This document shows positions 46,641-58,908 of a DNA stretch of 64,000 bases, piece after piece. Numbering within the stretch: position 1 is the stretch's first letter; each line of letters starts with the position of its first letter. Both the position numbers and the translations under genes were made by a program. Source of the stretch: Corylus avellana (taxonomy: Eukaryota > Streptophyta > Magnoliopsida > Fagales > Betulaceae). Location: assembly GCF_901000735.1 (NCBI RefSeq), contig NC_081545.1, positions 10,959,973 through 11,023,972 on the forward strand, read 5' to 3'. The notes under the pieces are model-generated. The model did not search any database and was not told where the DNA came from. It was given only the letters and a program-made list of their open reading frames with translations.

Positions 46641-47168
46641 GTTAATTAACCTTTTGGTACCTGGATTTCAACGACTTTATTTTTTGTCACTTAGGTTTTA
46701 TTTTGTATCATAAATGATATGTGTCTTATGGGTAAATACGGAGATCGTATCTTTATTTATATTTCATCCATAAAACTAACGAATTGCCACGTCAAACCAA
46801 ATCAAAACATGCCACATGTCCTATATTCCAAAAAATAATAATAATAATTAAAAAAACTAAAACTTAAAATAAATAAATAAATTGAGGGGTGGCCACCCCC
46901 ATTGGCTGTCCACCCACTCCTCCTCGACTTCTTGCAACAAACAAGAAATAAACATGTAGCTCTATTGTTTTCTCAAGATCTCATCTGGACCCAATAAAGA
47001 AAAACTTCTTCTTGGCCATTGGGTTTTTGTTTTTTTTTTTTTTTCTTTTTTTAATTGAAAAGCTCGACAGATCTGAAGCAAAAGCTCGAACGCAGTAACA
47101 GAGACATTGTGAGAGACGAGACAGAGAAGTAACAGCTTTAAAGATGTTTTCAAATGGAAGAAGAAGAA
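46641..47168. mobile_element. Truncated copy of the 40131-type Mutator-like element
   Basis: It starts GTTAATTAACCTTTTGGTACCTGGATTTCAA-like (compare 40131), then CCACATGTCCTA and AATAATAATAATAATT, and continues into a short GC-richer segment. The right end is missing: the sequence passes at about 47169 into the LTR of the next Gypsy element. Confidence 0.6.
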
Positions 47169-47729
47169 TGTTGGATCAGGGATCAGCTATACTAAGCCCA
47201 ACAAAACAATCATATGGCCCATAATACATGCTTGGTTATTTACACTTGCTTACCGAACTTAAGTTTAGTAATTTTATATCCACCCAAGTTCGGTATGCAA
47301 CACTCGGTTCAAAGGCTCGGTAAACTGAGTCTAGCATGTACTCCAAAAGGTTTTCCTCGGGAGGCTTTATTTGCTTACGTGGCATTCTCCTATTATTCAT
47401 CAATACAATATATGACATGTGGATCCTCGCTAGGACCATTATGCCAGATAAGCAACTGCTACCTGATGCCTATAAAAGGAAGTCTCATTTTAGTTTTTGG
47501 TAACTTCTTTTTCCTTAATCGGATATTCTCAATTCTCTTCATCACTTTTATAATCTTTAAAGTTTATATATTCTCTCAAACACAGTGACTAATTTAGGCA
47601 TCGGAGCTATTCCCCGCCGGCAGCTTTGATCATTTTCTTACTATTTTGTAGTTAGGTGATTCTTCGGATATCACAACATTCACAGGGTTTATGTTACGTC
47701 ATCATTCGGAAAACTGTGTTTAAATAGTT
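47169..47729 (+). repeat. 5-prime LTR of the Tat-type Gypsy element (borders approximate)
   Basis: The left border (TGTTGGATC) is a guess. The right border is set by the following primer-site-like TTTGGCGTCGTCTGTGGG at about 47730. A possible promoter stretch (GCCTATAAAAGGAAGTC, about 47468) lies in the middle, as expected for an LTR. No right LTR is in the window. Confidence 0.55.
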
Positions 47730-47787
47730 TGGCGTCGTCTGTGGGAACTCAATTTTTATCGGTTCTTACTAATTTCAAAATTCTGAT

Positions 47788-49113
47788 ATGGTGAATACAT
47801 CTCCACACCCTGTTCCGAATGTTCAAACTGATATTCCCAGAACATCTCATGATCCAAACACTCAAACAGTTCTAATGGAAGGTTTTATGAGGCGCATTGT
47901 TGAATCAATTGAAGCTATGAAGAAACAAAATGAAGATATTGTTTCTAGGTTACTACCTAGAAAAGATCTAGTACATGAAGAGAGGTATGAAGAAATATTT
48001 AGAGAGTCACAACCACCAATCCGACAACAATCAATTCGACAAGGTGATGAAAGTTCAGTACATGGAAGTCATAATATTGTCCGAACAAAAGAAAATTCTC
48101 ACCGAGAAAGGTCTTGTAATGATATACATCTTGGCAGCAGGTCTCATCATGGTGAATCCAATTATGTTAAATGTCATCATAGTCATTCTCATCATAGTCG
48201 TTCACATCATGTAAAACTTGAAGAGGTTATTGTAAATAAAGATGTTCAAGATCTTAAAGAAAAATATGAAAAAATGGCTCTTTTAATTGAAAATAGTGAA
48301 AATCAATCTGTAACCGAGGATCTTATGCGGTATACCAATTTACCTTTTATTGATCGGGTGATGAGATTTCCTCTCCCTGATAAGTTTAAAGTTCCTTGGG
48401 TTGACAAATATGATGGAAGTGGAGATCCTACCGACCATCTGGAGAGTTTTCGAGCTCATATCATTCTTCATGATACTCCTGATGAAATTGCTTGCAGAGC
48501 TTTTCCTTTAACCTTAAAAGGGGTTGCTAAAGAATGGTTTGGAGGCTTGAGTCCTAAATCTGTTGATAGTTTTGATTCTCTTGGACGACAATTTCTGAGT
48601 CAGTTTCTTGCAATTCGGAAAAGAAAGAAAAGTCCTGCGTATTTATTATCTCTCACACAAGGAAAAACCGAATCGTTAAAAGATTATATGTTACGGTTTA
48701 ATCGGGAGAAGTTGACAGTGGAAAGTCTAAATGAGCAAACAGTTCTTTCAGCTTTGATGCATGGAATAAAAACTGATGGGCCATTGATGGCCGAATTAGC
48801 TTGAAAACCAACTTTGGGGACTCTCCTGCAATTTATGAATAAAGTTGAGAAATTTATCAAGCAAGAAGAAACTATTTCAGCTTTTGATGAAGTCCAAAGC
48901 CGAAGGTGGTAAGCCTATTTCTGATTATACTAAAGCGACACCAAAGGCTTTTATTGGAAAGAAGAAGAAAGATCAACAAAATTTCAAAAATCCAGAAAAG
49001 AAGATTGAACCACCACACAAACAAAATCAACAGCAGTATGTAGGATGGACACCTTTAAATACAACTATTTATAAGGTGTTCATGGAGGTGAGGTAAGATC
49101 TGAACTTCAGATG
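47788..49113 (+). pseudogene. Tat-type Gypsy gag
   Basis: The 338-codon open part ends at a TGA after MAELA; the same frame then continues (PTLGTLLQFMNKVEKFI) before shifting. The N-terminal half has repeated HHSHSHHSRSHH runs. The retrotransposon gag core reads DKYDGSGDPTDHLESFRAHI, FPLTLKGVAKEWFGGL and FLSQFLAIRKRKKSPAYL. Gag would form the particle shell. It is interrupted by the nested element at 49119; its zinc-knuckle part lies beyond 58908. Confidence 0.88.
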
Positions 49114-49118
49114 GCTAG

Positions 49119-50482
49119 TGTTGTGAAAAAATCTACCTAAATTAATAGGTAAATAATTGTACGTTTTACCTGCAAGTGCATAAGGTCAACATGGTAGTAT
49201 AAGGTGCAAGTAAATGATCATTCCCACGAGGATTGCTGAATTTATGTTTAAAAATATATTCCTTAAGCAAAAGCAAAATAAAAATTGATTGTTGATGTGA
49301 TGATAACAAAGGGTAGGGCTTCGATATCCACTACTAATTATATTAAACTAGTATATCAATATGCCAATGCTTTGATTAAGTTATGCATATTTAATGTTTG
49401 GCAACCTAAGGGCATGGGTGTATACTCCTTAAGCTATTGATTTCCCTAAGCAACGAGTTAGGCATGGGTGTATACTCTAACTCTTTTCTTTCCTAAAGGA
49501 TTTAGCATGGTATATACTAAGTTGTTCTTTAGAAAAACATATGTTCTATGGAAATCGACAAACACACATGGCCTAGGGCATGGGTGTATACTCCCGGTTC
49601 CCCATGTTGATTAACCCAAGAATCGTGGTGTGGATTCTTTTGTTACTTAAGTTAAACCCAGGACTCGGTCATCCAAATTGATCTAACTAACAAGTCCATA
49701 CCACATGCACATGTTGATCAGGCATACACATATGAGGAATTCATGCAAGCAGGTATTAATCAAGTTAAATAGCACAACATGATCATCACAAGGCGCCAAT
49801 ATTGAAATATTAATTTAACATAACTAGGGCTTCAATCTAGCCCTACTAAGTAAATTAGCTACACATAGAGTTGATGTTAAACATCTTCATAAAATAAAAT
49901 AAAAGAAAAGAAAGGAAAGAATAAACCCAAGACTTGACTTGAGAGCTCCTATTCTTCTCCCTTCTCCAAGCCTCCTTATTCTAAAGGCCTAGGAGTCTAT
50001 TTATAGGCTTTAGAAGTCCTTGAAAAACTAGTAAACCCTAGGGATTTCGTAGGGTTTCAATCCTATTACAATTTGGAGTTTGAAAAATCCTAATATGAAA
50101 ATAGGGACATTATAGCTGCCAATTGGATTGCCTTCTGCGCACGGGTGCGCTTGATCACATCCCGTGTGCGCTCGATCGCAGGTTTGCGATCGATCCTTCT
50201 TTTGGCCTGCACTTGATCGCTCCTGGCCTGGCTCGTGCAGCATCTTCTCTGGTATTGCGCTCAATCGCAGGTACCCTGCGATTGATCGCAGTACCAGGAA
50301 GCTCCAATTTTTCCATCTTCTCTTTTTGAGTCGAAATCACCCAGTTTTACTTCATTTTCTTCCAAAAGCCTGTAAAAACGTAAAAAACACAAAAAGGAAT
50401 TAAAATGGCCTAATTAACTACAACCAAAGGATTAAAACATGTTAGATAAGGGCTGAAAATATGAATATTTTAGCACTTATCA
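49119..50482 (-). repeat. 3-prime LTR of the Athila-type element
   Basis: On the minus strand it starts TGATAAGTGCTAAAAT and ends CACAACA. It contains four stem-loop modules around GGCATGGGTGTATACTC (49406-49600) and a cluster of CTCGATCGCA-type words (50140-50300). It carries about 20 extra bases with one more such word near 50271 compared with the other LTR. Confidence 0.92.
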
Positions 50483-52160
50483 CACCCCCAAACTTACATA
50501 TTGCTAGTTCCTTAGCAATACAAAACTAAAAACTAAATGGAAACTGAAAACATAAAGATAAATCCATCTTTCGTGGGATGTACGATTGCATTTAGCGTAT
50601 GCAACAAGCCTTTTAAACCCTAGGAATTCCCTAGTGGACGAGTGAAGTCTCGTGAAGGTTTTCCAGAAATGTTACCCACAAACATTATGCACAATTCATG
50701 TTATTCCAAAAATTAAAGCATCACTTCAAAACCATGATTCTCATTCATTAGTAAGCTTAAAAAGATAAACTCCATCTTCTCAATGAATTTGAATTTTAAA
50801 ATTTAATTACTTACCAAAGACATGCTAAGACATCACAAGTTTGAAAATAGGGTAAAGTGAACTAGCACATAAATATGAAGCTTCCAATTGTTTCTAATGT
50901 GCAATGTCTCAATATCTCAAAGTTCACTGAAATCTCTATTAGAATGAACAGCAATGGCATATTTTTCTCTTTCTTCTTCTTTTCTCTTTTTTTTTTTTTT
51001 TTTTGTCAGGTTGTGCAGTGCTTGATTTCCTTAAGCTTTCTAATTGACCCATGTAACAAGTATTAAGTCAATGACTCCAAACCAGATGGTTTTAGGGCAT
51101 TAGGTGTAGAGACACCCCTAGGACTTACTAACTCGAGTCAAAAAGGCTACGAAACCAAACTAACCATGACATTAACCAAATCAAAATTCTTCACCTTTTG
51201 ACATGAACATTCAATGCTTTAAAGCAAGAAGTCCAGTTACTCAGTGAAAAGTTTATCAATGATCATATTTTTGTTTTGTTTTTTTGTTTTTCTTTTTTCA
51301 CACATATATATATATGCCAAGATATCCATCTAATAAATCATTCAGTTCCACTTAAGACATAGAAACACACACATTAAACTTTCATGGCATACCCCACAAA
51401 TTATGTGATAATGTGCTTGTGTAAGATTAGATTAAACATGTGAATTCTCAACTGTCTTAAGCAAGTAACCGAACTAAAAAACTCAATTATTAGATCATGT
51501 GTTCAAAATTTTAAGCTCACCAATGAAATCAAATCATAATTTTTTTTAAGATCAACCAAAATTTTAAGACAAACATGAACATGCTATATTTTTTTTCTTT
51601 TTGATTTTTTTTTTTTCACAAATAAAAATAAAATAAAACTGGGACAAAGTGTGTGTAAAGTGTCTCCCATACCCCCAAACTTAAATGACACATTGTCCCC
51701 AATGTGTCTAAATAAAGGAAAGAGTGTACCCGGGATATGGTGGACATAGTCTTGGAAAGCATGGCTCATAGCACACCCTCAAACTTGAATTGAAGCACAC
51801 TTGTCCCTGTAAAATAATAAAATACACAAACAAGTAACAAGGAGTAAAACTTAAATGAATTAAAATTTTAGCAGAAAAAATAATTATGGAATCCTGCCAA
51901 GTGCGCTCGATCGCACGCATGGTGCGTTCGATCGCACTAACAGAATGCGATGGAATGACAAATGGAAATCTGCGCTCGATCGCACATAAGGTACAATCGA
52001 TCGCAGTAACAGAATGCAAAAAATGCAAGAAAAAAAACTTAAAACACAAAAACACCAAAGTAAAATAAAACACAGAAATAAAATAAAACAAAAGGATATG
52101 CTGTGGGGTGCCTCCCATGAGCGCTAAGTTTTACGTTTTCAGCCAGACTGTGGTCCCCTC
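50483..52160 (-). other. 3-prime non-coding region of the Athila-type element
   Basis: Follows the integrase. Many small T- or A-rich stretches and no env-like frame. Words TGCGCTCGATCGCAC, TGCGTTCGATCGCACT and similar occur four times at 51900-52005. The PPT-like AAGTTTGGGGGT pattern appears next to the LTR, and a similar TTTGGGGGTATGGG (minus) lies near 51668-51682. Confidence 0.65.
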
Positions 52161-54245
52161 TTAATGTTGCCCAGAAGTAGATGCTCCATTTTGGATGGAG
52201 TGGAGTGCCAAATCTTCACCTCTTGGTACCAATTTTACTTCAAGATATGGCTTGACTCTGTGTCCGTTGACCTTGAATGATTGGTCAGTTTGGGGGTCGT
52301 GAATTTCCAAGGCTCCATGAGGGAATACTTGTGTAACAATGCAGGGCCCAGACCATCTTGATTTAAGCTTTCCAAGGAAGAGTTTCAATCTTGAATTATA
52401 GATCAAAACCTTCTATCCTACTTGAAACTCCTTCCTGATCTGTTGTTTGTCATCGTATGCTTTGGTTCTGTCCTTGTAGAGTTTGGCATTCTCATATGCA
52501 TCACGCCTTAATTCCTCTAGTTCATTTAGTTGGAGCTTCCTTGTGTTGCCAGCTTGCTTCATATCGAAGTTAAACTTCTTGATGGCCCAATATGCTTTGT
52601 GTTCCAATTCCACTGGTAGATGACATGCTTTCCCAAAAACCAATCGATATGGAGACATGCCGATAGGTGTCTTGTAAGCAGTCTTGTAAGCCCATAGTGC
52701 ATCTTTCAAGCGTAGTGACCAATCCTTCCTATTGGGGTTTACTATCCTTTCAAGGATGCCTTTGATTTCTCTGTTGCTGATCTCCACTTGGCCACTGGTT
52801 TGGGGATGATATGGAGTGCCAACCTTATGAGTGATGCCATATTTCTTCATCACAGAAGTAAAAGCATAGTTGTTAAAGTGGCTTCCCCCATCACTAATGA
52901 TTGCCCTAGGTGTTCCAAATCTAGCAAAAATGTTTTCCTGCAAAAACTTCACAACCACTTTGTGATCATTAGTCCTTGAGGGGATAGCCTCAACCCATTT
53001 AGACACATAATCCACACCCACAAGAATATATGAATAGCCAAATGAATTAGAAAATGGTCCCATGAAGTCAATACCCCACACATCGAAGAGTTCTACAACT
53101 TGAATATTTTGCAATGACATTTGATTCCTAGAGGAGATGTTACCTGTCCTTTGGCATTTATCACAAGAGCTGCAAAACAAGAAAGCATCTTTAAACATAT
53201 TAGGCCAATAAAAACCAGATTGTAATAGCTTAAGCACTATTCTTTTTGCCCCAAAGTGTCCACCATAAGCAAATTGGTGATAATGCTGCAAAATACTCAA
53301 GTGCTCATCTTCTGGGACGCATCTTCTAATGATTTGATCAGGGCAGAATTTGAATAAATAGGGGTCGTCCCAATGGTATTGTCTAGATGTAGATATTAAT
53401 CTCTTCCTTTCTTGGCTAGACATATCTGGAGGAAAGACCTTGGAAGTGATGTAATTCACTATATCTGCATACCATGGGAGTTGGATATCAACTGCAAACA
53501 ACTGCTCATCTGGAAAATTTTCATTTAGTGGGAGTTCATCTCCTTCCTCCTCATGGAGTAATCTGGATAAGTGATCTGCCACCACATTCTCACTGCCCCT
53601 CTTGTCTCTAATCTCAAGGTCAAATTCTTGTAGTAGTAACACCCATCTGATCAGTCTTGGTTTGGCATCTTTCTTGGTAAACAAATATTTCAACGCAGCA
53701 TGATCAGTGAATACAATAACCTTAGAACCAATTAGGTATGGCCTGAACTTCTCAAAAGCAAATATGACAGCTAATAATTCTTTCTCAGTAGTAGAATAAT
53801 TCAGCTGGGCATCATTTAAAGTTCTAGAGGCATAATAAATGGCATGAGGTACCTTATTGATCCTTTGACCCAAAATGGCTCCCACGGCAAAGTCACTGGC
53901 ATCACACATGAGCTCAAAGGGTAAGATCCAATCAGGTGCTCGCATAATTGGTGCAGAAGTGAGCAGCATTTTTAGTGTGTTGAAGGCCGTCATGCATTCT
54001 TTGGTCCAGTCAAACTTGGCTTCCTTCCCAAGCAATGCACAGAGGGGTCTAGAGATCTTGGAGAAATCCTTGATAAACCTTCTATAGAACCCGGCATGTC
54101 CAAGAAAACTCCTTACCCCCTTGACTGTCAGAGGTGGGGGAAGTTTGGAGATGGTTTCTATCTTGGCCTTATCCACTTCTATGCCCTTGCTTGAAATAGC
54201 ATGACCCAATACAATGCCTTGCTGAACCATGAAGTGACATTTTTC
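52161..54245 (-). pseudogene. Athila-type RNase H and integrase
   Basis: A 605-codon open stretch (54230-52413) begins in the RT thumb ([35 protein letters not shown]). RNase H follows ([48 protein letters not shown]), then the zinc-binding HHCC region ([26 protein letters not shown]). The integrase core has its D-D-E residues in [17 protein letters not shown] and [15 protein letters not shown] after KEFQVG (about 52407-52412), where a Gln codon is usual, separates the C-terminal part [19 protein letters not shown]. The upstream stop at about 54246 stands at the W of the family motif LNWEKCHF (TGG to TAG). Confidence 0.93.
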
Positions 54246-55085
54246 CTAATTGAGCACTAGGTTGCATTCTTCACACCACTTGAGAACGTTCTTCAAATGG
54301 TGTAGACATTCATCAAAACTAGACCCAAAAACGCTAAAGTCATCCATAAAGACCTCAATGGTTTTCTCTACCATGTCTGAAAAAATGCTCATCATGCATC
54401 TCTGGAATGTAACTGGGGCATTGCATAAGCCAAATGGCATCCTTCTGTAGGCGAATGTGCCAAAAGGACATGTGAAGGTGGTCTTCTCCTGATCCTCTGG
54501 TGCTATTGCAATTTGATTATAACCACTATATCCATCCAAAAAACAGTAGTGGCTATGGCCAGCTAATCTCTCTAGCATTTGGTCAATGAACAGTAATGGA
54601 AAGTGGTCTTTTCTTGTTACCTTGTTCAGTCTTCTGTAATCGATGCATACCCTCCACCTAGTGGTTATTCTTGTGGGTATCAGTTCATCATCTTCATTCT
54701 TCACCACTGTGATCCCACTTTTTTTTGGCACTACTTGAACTGGGCTAGCCCATTTGCTATCTGAGATGGGATAGATGATGCCCACATCTAGTAGTTTTAA
54801 TACCTCTGCCTTGACTACCTCCTTCATGTGTGGGTTGAGTCTTCTTTGTGCATCCCTGGTTGGCTTTGCTTCGTCTTCAATGAAGATTTGATGCATGCAC
54901 TTAGCTGGACTTATTCCTTTGATGTCAGCAATGGTCCATCCCAAGGCGGTTTTATGTTCTCTCAGAATTCTCAACAGCTTTTCTTCTTCCCCACAACTCA
55001 GATTTGCAGCAATGGTGACTGGTAATATCTTGTTTTCTCCCAAGTATGCATATTTTAAGTGCTCCGGTAATTGCTTCAATTCCAA
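54246..55085 (-). pseudogene. Athila-type reverse transcriptase
   Basis: A 279-codon open stretch holds WRVCIDYRRLNKVTRKDHFP, the palm motifs FLDGYSGYNQIAIAPEDQEK and FGLCNAPVTFQRCM, and the catalytic FMDDFSVFG. It ends at TAG in place of a conserved tryptophan codon. Protein before this start (PEHLKYAYLGENKILPV) belongs to the linker after the protease. Confidence 0.93.
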
Positions 55086-55094
55086 CTTGGGTGC

Positions 55095-55832
55095 CTATAC
55101 AACAGAGGGAACAAGAGAGGTGTTAGTGGGCTCAAGAATTTCAAAGGGATAACTATACTTACCTGAGTATTTAGGAGAGGCCTCAAGGTGATGCACTGTT
55201 TCCATAACATCACTAGTGATCTCTTCCAGTTCCGACTCAATATCCTGCCTTGTGAGACTATGGGTGAGGGTGGCCTCCAATGGATCCTTATGATGGTCCT
55301 GCAAAACTGTCTCACTAACATTTTGGATCACACAAACATCAAAACATTCTAAATCTTCTTGAGGTAATTTCAATGCATCGAATATTTCGAATTCGATTGT
55401 CTCACCATTTACCTTCATACTCACAATACCCTTTTTCACCCCTATTGTAGTATCGATAGTTCTCATAAAGGGTCTTCCTAAGATAATAGGTAAAGGTGAT
55501 GGCATAGGGGATTCTTCCACATCCAGTACAATAAAATCATCAGGTAAAGTAAATGTACCTACCTTTACCAACACATCCTCCAGTATACCTCTTGGTCGTT
55601 TGATGCTTCTGTCTGCCAATTACAAGGTGATAGAGGTTGGTTGAAGCTCCCCCAATCCCAGCTTTTCATACACAGTGTAAGGCAGCAAATTCACCCCTGC
55701 TCCTAGATCCAGTAGCGCCTTTTCAAAGGAATGGTCTCCTATCCTGCAGGGAATGGTAAAGCTACCTGGATCTATTAGCTTTGGTGGTAATTTCTTTATC
55801 AAGACTACACTTACCTCTTCTGCTAAGGACAT
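55095..55832 (-). pseudogene. Athila-type aspartic protease region
   Basis: The active-site-like motif ALLDLGAGVNLLPYTVYEKL is followed by PIILGRPFMRT, which marks the protease end. The triplet is D-L-G; D-L-G-A or D-T-G-A is usual in this group. An in-frame TAA at about 55620-55622 stands where the family has a Gln codon. The boundary with gag upstream (55833-55876) is out of frame. Confidence 0.85.
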
Positions 55833-55876
55833 TGTCTCATACTCCTGAAACTTCCTTTTGTTAGTGCAACAGTCCT

Positions 55877-57391
55877 TTAAAAATTTAGATATGAAGAAAT
55901 TTGTTTAATTGCATCTAATAAAGGAATGTTGATTTCTACTTTCCTCAAAGTTTTAAAGATATCCCTGAGTTGCTCTTCTTTCTTTGGTTTGACTAGCCTT
56001 TGAGGAAATGGTGGTGCATTTACCTTCTCCATTTTGTTCACCTTGGAAGTTGATGGTCCTTCTGGAGTTTCTTGAGGTGGCTCTTCAGTTCCAATGACCT
56101 TGCCATTTCTGAGAACTGTGACTGCTTCCAGCTGCTGACGATCCCCTGGATTGGGTATTGTTTGAGCTGGAAATTCTTCCTGCTTCCTCTCACTCAGCTT
56201 CTTTGCCATCTGACCCATTTGTACTTCCAGTTTTTGTATGGCTTGTTTTTGATCAGCCATAAACTGCTGCTGTGAAGTCACCAGTTTTCGTACAAGATCC
56301 TTCAGGTCATCCTTTTCTTGCTTTTGAGCTGGTGTGTCCTGTTGCAGAGGTGCAATTTTCTGAGCAATCATGGCTTTGACAATCATGTCCAACTTTTGTT
56401 CCACAGTAGACATCTGATTTTTCATTTCGCTATTTTCATCACTCTTGCCCTTGCTCCTTACATCTTTCCTCATTCTGGATGGGAATTGTTGAGTATGTTC
56501 ACTCAACCCTTCAAAGATCTCTATGGCTTCCTCACTACTCTTCTCCATCAGTATACCTCCACAAGCTGTATCAACCATCCCTCTATTAGTATCATCTAAA
56601 CCTTCATAAAAAGTTTGTACTTGATCATCTTGAGGGATGTTGTGATGTGGACACTTTAGAAGTAAGGAATTGAAGTGATCCCATGCTTCAAAGAACAAAT
56701 CTCCGTCTCATTGTTGGAACATTTGAAGTTCCCTTTTAAGTTGCTTTGTCTTCTGGGCTGGGAAAAACTTCTTCAGAAATTTGGTGGTCAATTCTTCCCA
56801 AGTATGAATGGACTTTGCAGGCAAGGAATTGAACCACAGTTTAGCATTATCTTTCAAGAAAAAAGGAAAGAGAACTAACTTGAGTCTCTCTTGAGTTAGG
56901 CCTTGAACATTCTGCAACTTGCTTAAGTCAAAGAATTCCTTAAGATGTAAGTTGGGATCTTCAGTAGCTGTGCCTCTAAAGTGAGTCAATGCATTGAGGA
57001 TTTGGGGAGAGATATAATAACTACCATCCACCTCCGGTTGATATGCTATGCATGAGGTTTGATGGAGGTTTGTTAGCACGTATGCTTGCTTCATTGGTCT
57101 CCTCACTCGTGGTGGATTTGCTTCTAGGGGTCTTGGCCCGAATGGATTTTCTTGCAAGTCTTCCATTTCAACTTCTTCTTCTCCTTCTTTGTCTCTAGGT
57201 TGTTGTCGAATTGTCCGTTCAATTTCAGGATCGAGGGGAAAAATGGTTGAGGCTTGAGATCGATGACCTTGCATGAACTTGGCAGCTTCAGCACTGCCTA
57301 GTCCAGATGCTCTCTGGAACTGCGCTCGATCGCAGGTTGGTGCGTTCGATCGCAGTGCGCTCGATCGCACTTGGCTGACGATTGATCGCAA
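55877..57391 (-). pseudogene. Athila-type gag
   Basis: Begins at ATG 57389-57391. The first about 30 residues are encoded by the repeated CTCGATCGC words (RSSALRSNAPTCDRAQ). The core follows: YISPQILNALTHFRG, EDPNLHLKEFFDL, LKLVLFPFFLKDNAKLWFNS and TTKFLKKFFPAQKTKQL. A TGA at about 56708 after MFQQ breaks the frame; the protein then continues DGDLFFEAWDHFNSLLLKCPHH. The last third is Gln/Glu/Lys-rich with a coiled-coil look. No zinc knuckle was noticed, as is common in Athila gag. Confidence 0.88.
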
Positions 57392-57566
57392 TCACAGAAT
57401 GTCAATCCGCAACCTGCAATATAAAACAGAAAAGTGAAGGGAAACAAGAAATTCTTTTTGATTTTTGCTAATACTAAATTAAAAATTGAAAATCGAAATT
57501 ACAAAACTAAAGGACGATAAATTTAAACAAAATTTGCCGCAATCCCTGGCAACGGTGCCAAAAAAT

Positions 57567-58903
57567 TGTTGTGCAAAAATCTACCTAAATTAATAGGTAA
57601 ATAATTATACGTTTTACCTGCAAGTTCACAAGGTCAACATGGTAGTATAAGGTGCAAGTACAGGATCATTCCCACGAGCATTGCTGAATTTATGTTTAAA
57701 AATAGATTCCTTAAGCAAAAGCAAAATAAAAATTGATTGTTGATGTGATGATAACAAAGGGTAGGGCTTCGATATCCACTACTAATTATATTAAACTAGT
57801 ATATCAATATGCAATGCTTTGATCAAGTTATGCATATTTAATGTTTGCCAACCTAAGGGCATGGGTGTATTCTCCTTAAGCTATTGATTTCCTTAAGCAA
57901 CGAGTTAGGCATGGGTGTATACTCTAACTCTTTTCTTTCCTAAAGGATTTAGCATGGTATATACTAAGTTGTTCTTTAGAAAAGCATATGTTCTATGGAA
58001 ATCGACAAACACACAGGGCCTAGGGCATGGGTGTATACTCCTAGTTCCCCATGTTGATTAACCCAAGAATCGCGGTGTGGATTCTTTTGTTACTTAAGTT
58101 AAACCCAAGACTCGGTCATCCAAATTGATCTAACTAACAAGTCCATACCACATGCACATGTTGATCAGGCATACACATATGAGGAATTCATGCAAGCAGG
58201 TATTAATCAAGTTAAATAGCACAACATGATCATCACAAGGCGCCAATATTGAAATATTAATTTAACATAACTAGGGCTTCAATCTAGCCCTACTGAGTAA
58301 ATTAGCTACACATAGCGTTGATGTTAAACATCTTCATAAAATAAAAGAAAAGAAAGGAAAGAATAAACCCGAGACTTGACTTGAGAGCTCCTATTCTTCT
58401 CCCTTCTCCAAGCCTCCTTATTCTAAAGCCTTAGGAGTCTATTTATAGGCTTTACAAGTCCTTGGAAAAGTAGTAAACCCTAGGGATTTTGTAGGGTTTC
58501 AATCCTATTACAATTTGGAGTTTGAAAAACCCTAATATGGAAATAGGGACATTATAGCTGCCACTTGGAATGCCTCATGCGCACGGGTGCGCTCGATCGC
58601 AGCCCATGTGCGCTCGATCGCAGATCTGCGATCGATCCTTCTTTTGGCCTGCGCTCGATCGCTCCTGGCTTGGCTCGTGCAGCATCTGCTCTGGTATTGC
58701 GCTCGATCGCAGTACCAGGGAGCTCCAATTTTTTCATCTTCTCTTTTTGAGCCGAAATCACCCAGTTTTACTTCACTTTCTTCCAAAAGCCTTTAAAAAC
58801 ATCAAAAACACAAAAAGGAATTAAAATGGCCTAATTAACAACAACCAAAGGATTAAAACATGTAAGATAAGGGTTGAAAATATGAATATTTTAGCACTTA
58901 TCA
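57567..58903 (-). repeat. 5-prime LTR of the Athila-type element
   Basis: Near copy of 49119-50482. Stem-loop modules lie at about 57850-58045, including a perfect seven-base-pair stem GAGTTAG/CTAACTC (57902-57930). CTCGATCGC words cluster at 58578-58715. It lies next to the primer-binding site. Confidence 0.92.
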
Positions 58904-58908
58904 GCTAG

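Larger units (their letters stand above)
49119..58903 (-). mobile_element. Athila-type Gypsy LTR retrotransposon, nearly complete
   Basis: LTRs of 1364 bp (49119-50482) and 1337 bp (57567-58903) are highly similar, with TG/CA ends and 5-bp duplications GCTAG on both sides. On the minus strand the order is LTR, primer site (TTGGCACCGTTGCCAGGGA, about 57542-57561), gag, protease, reverse transcriptase, RNase H, integrase, a 1.7-kb non-coding stretch, polypurine tract (AAGTTTGGGGGTG, about 50483-50495), LTR. Only a handful of stops break the polyprotein, so it is young relative to its host element. Confidence 0.94.

Noticed and set aside
58565..58824. Several overlapping frames in the Athila-type LTR
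   Set aside because: Open only because the CTCGATCGC words lack stop codons; they translate to repeated RSIA/DRS residues and lie in non-coding LTR.
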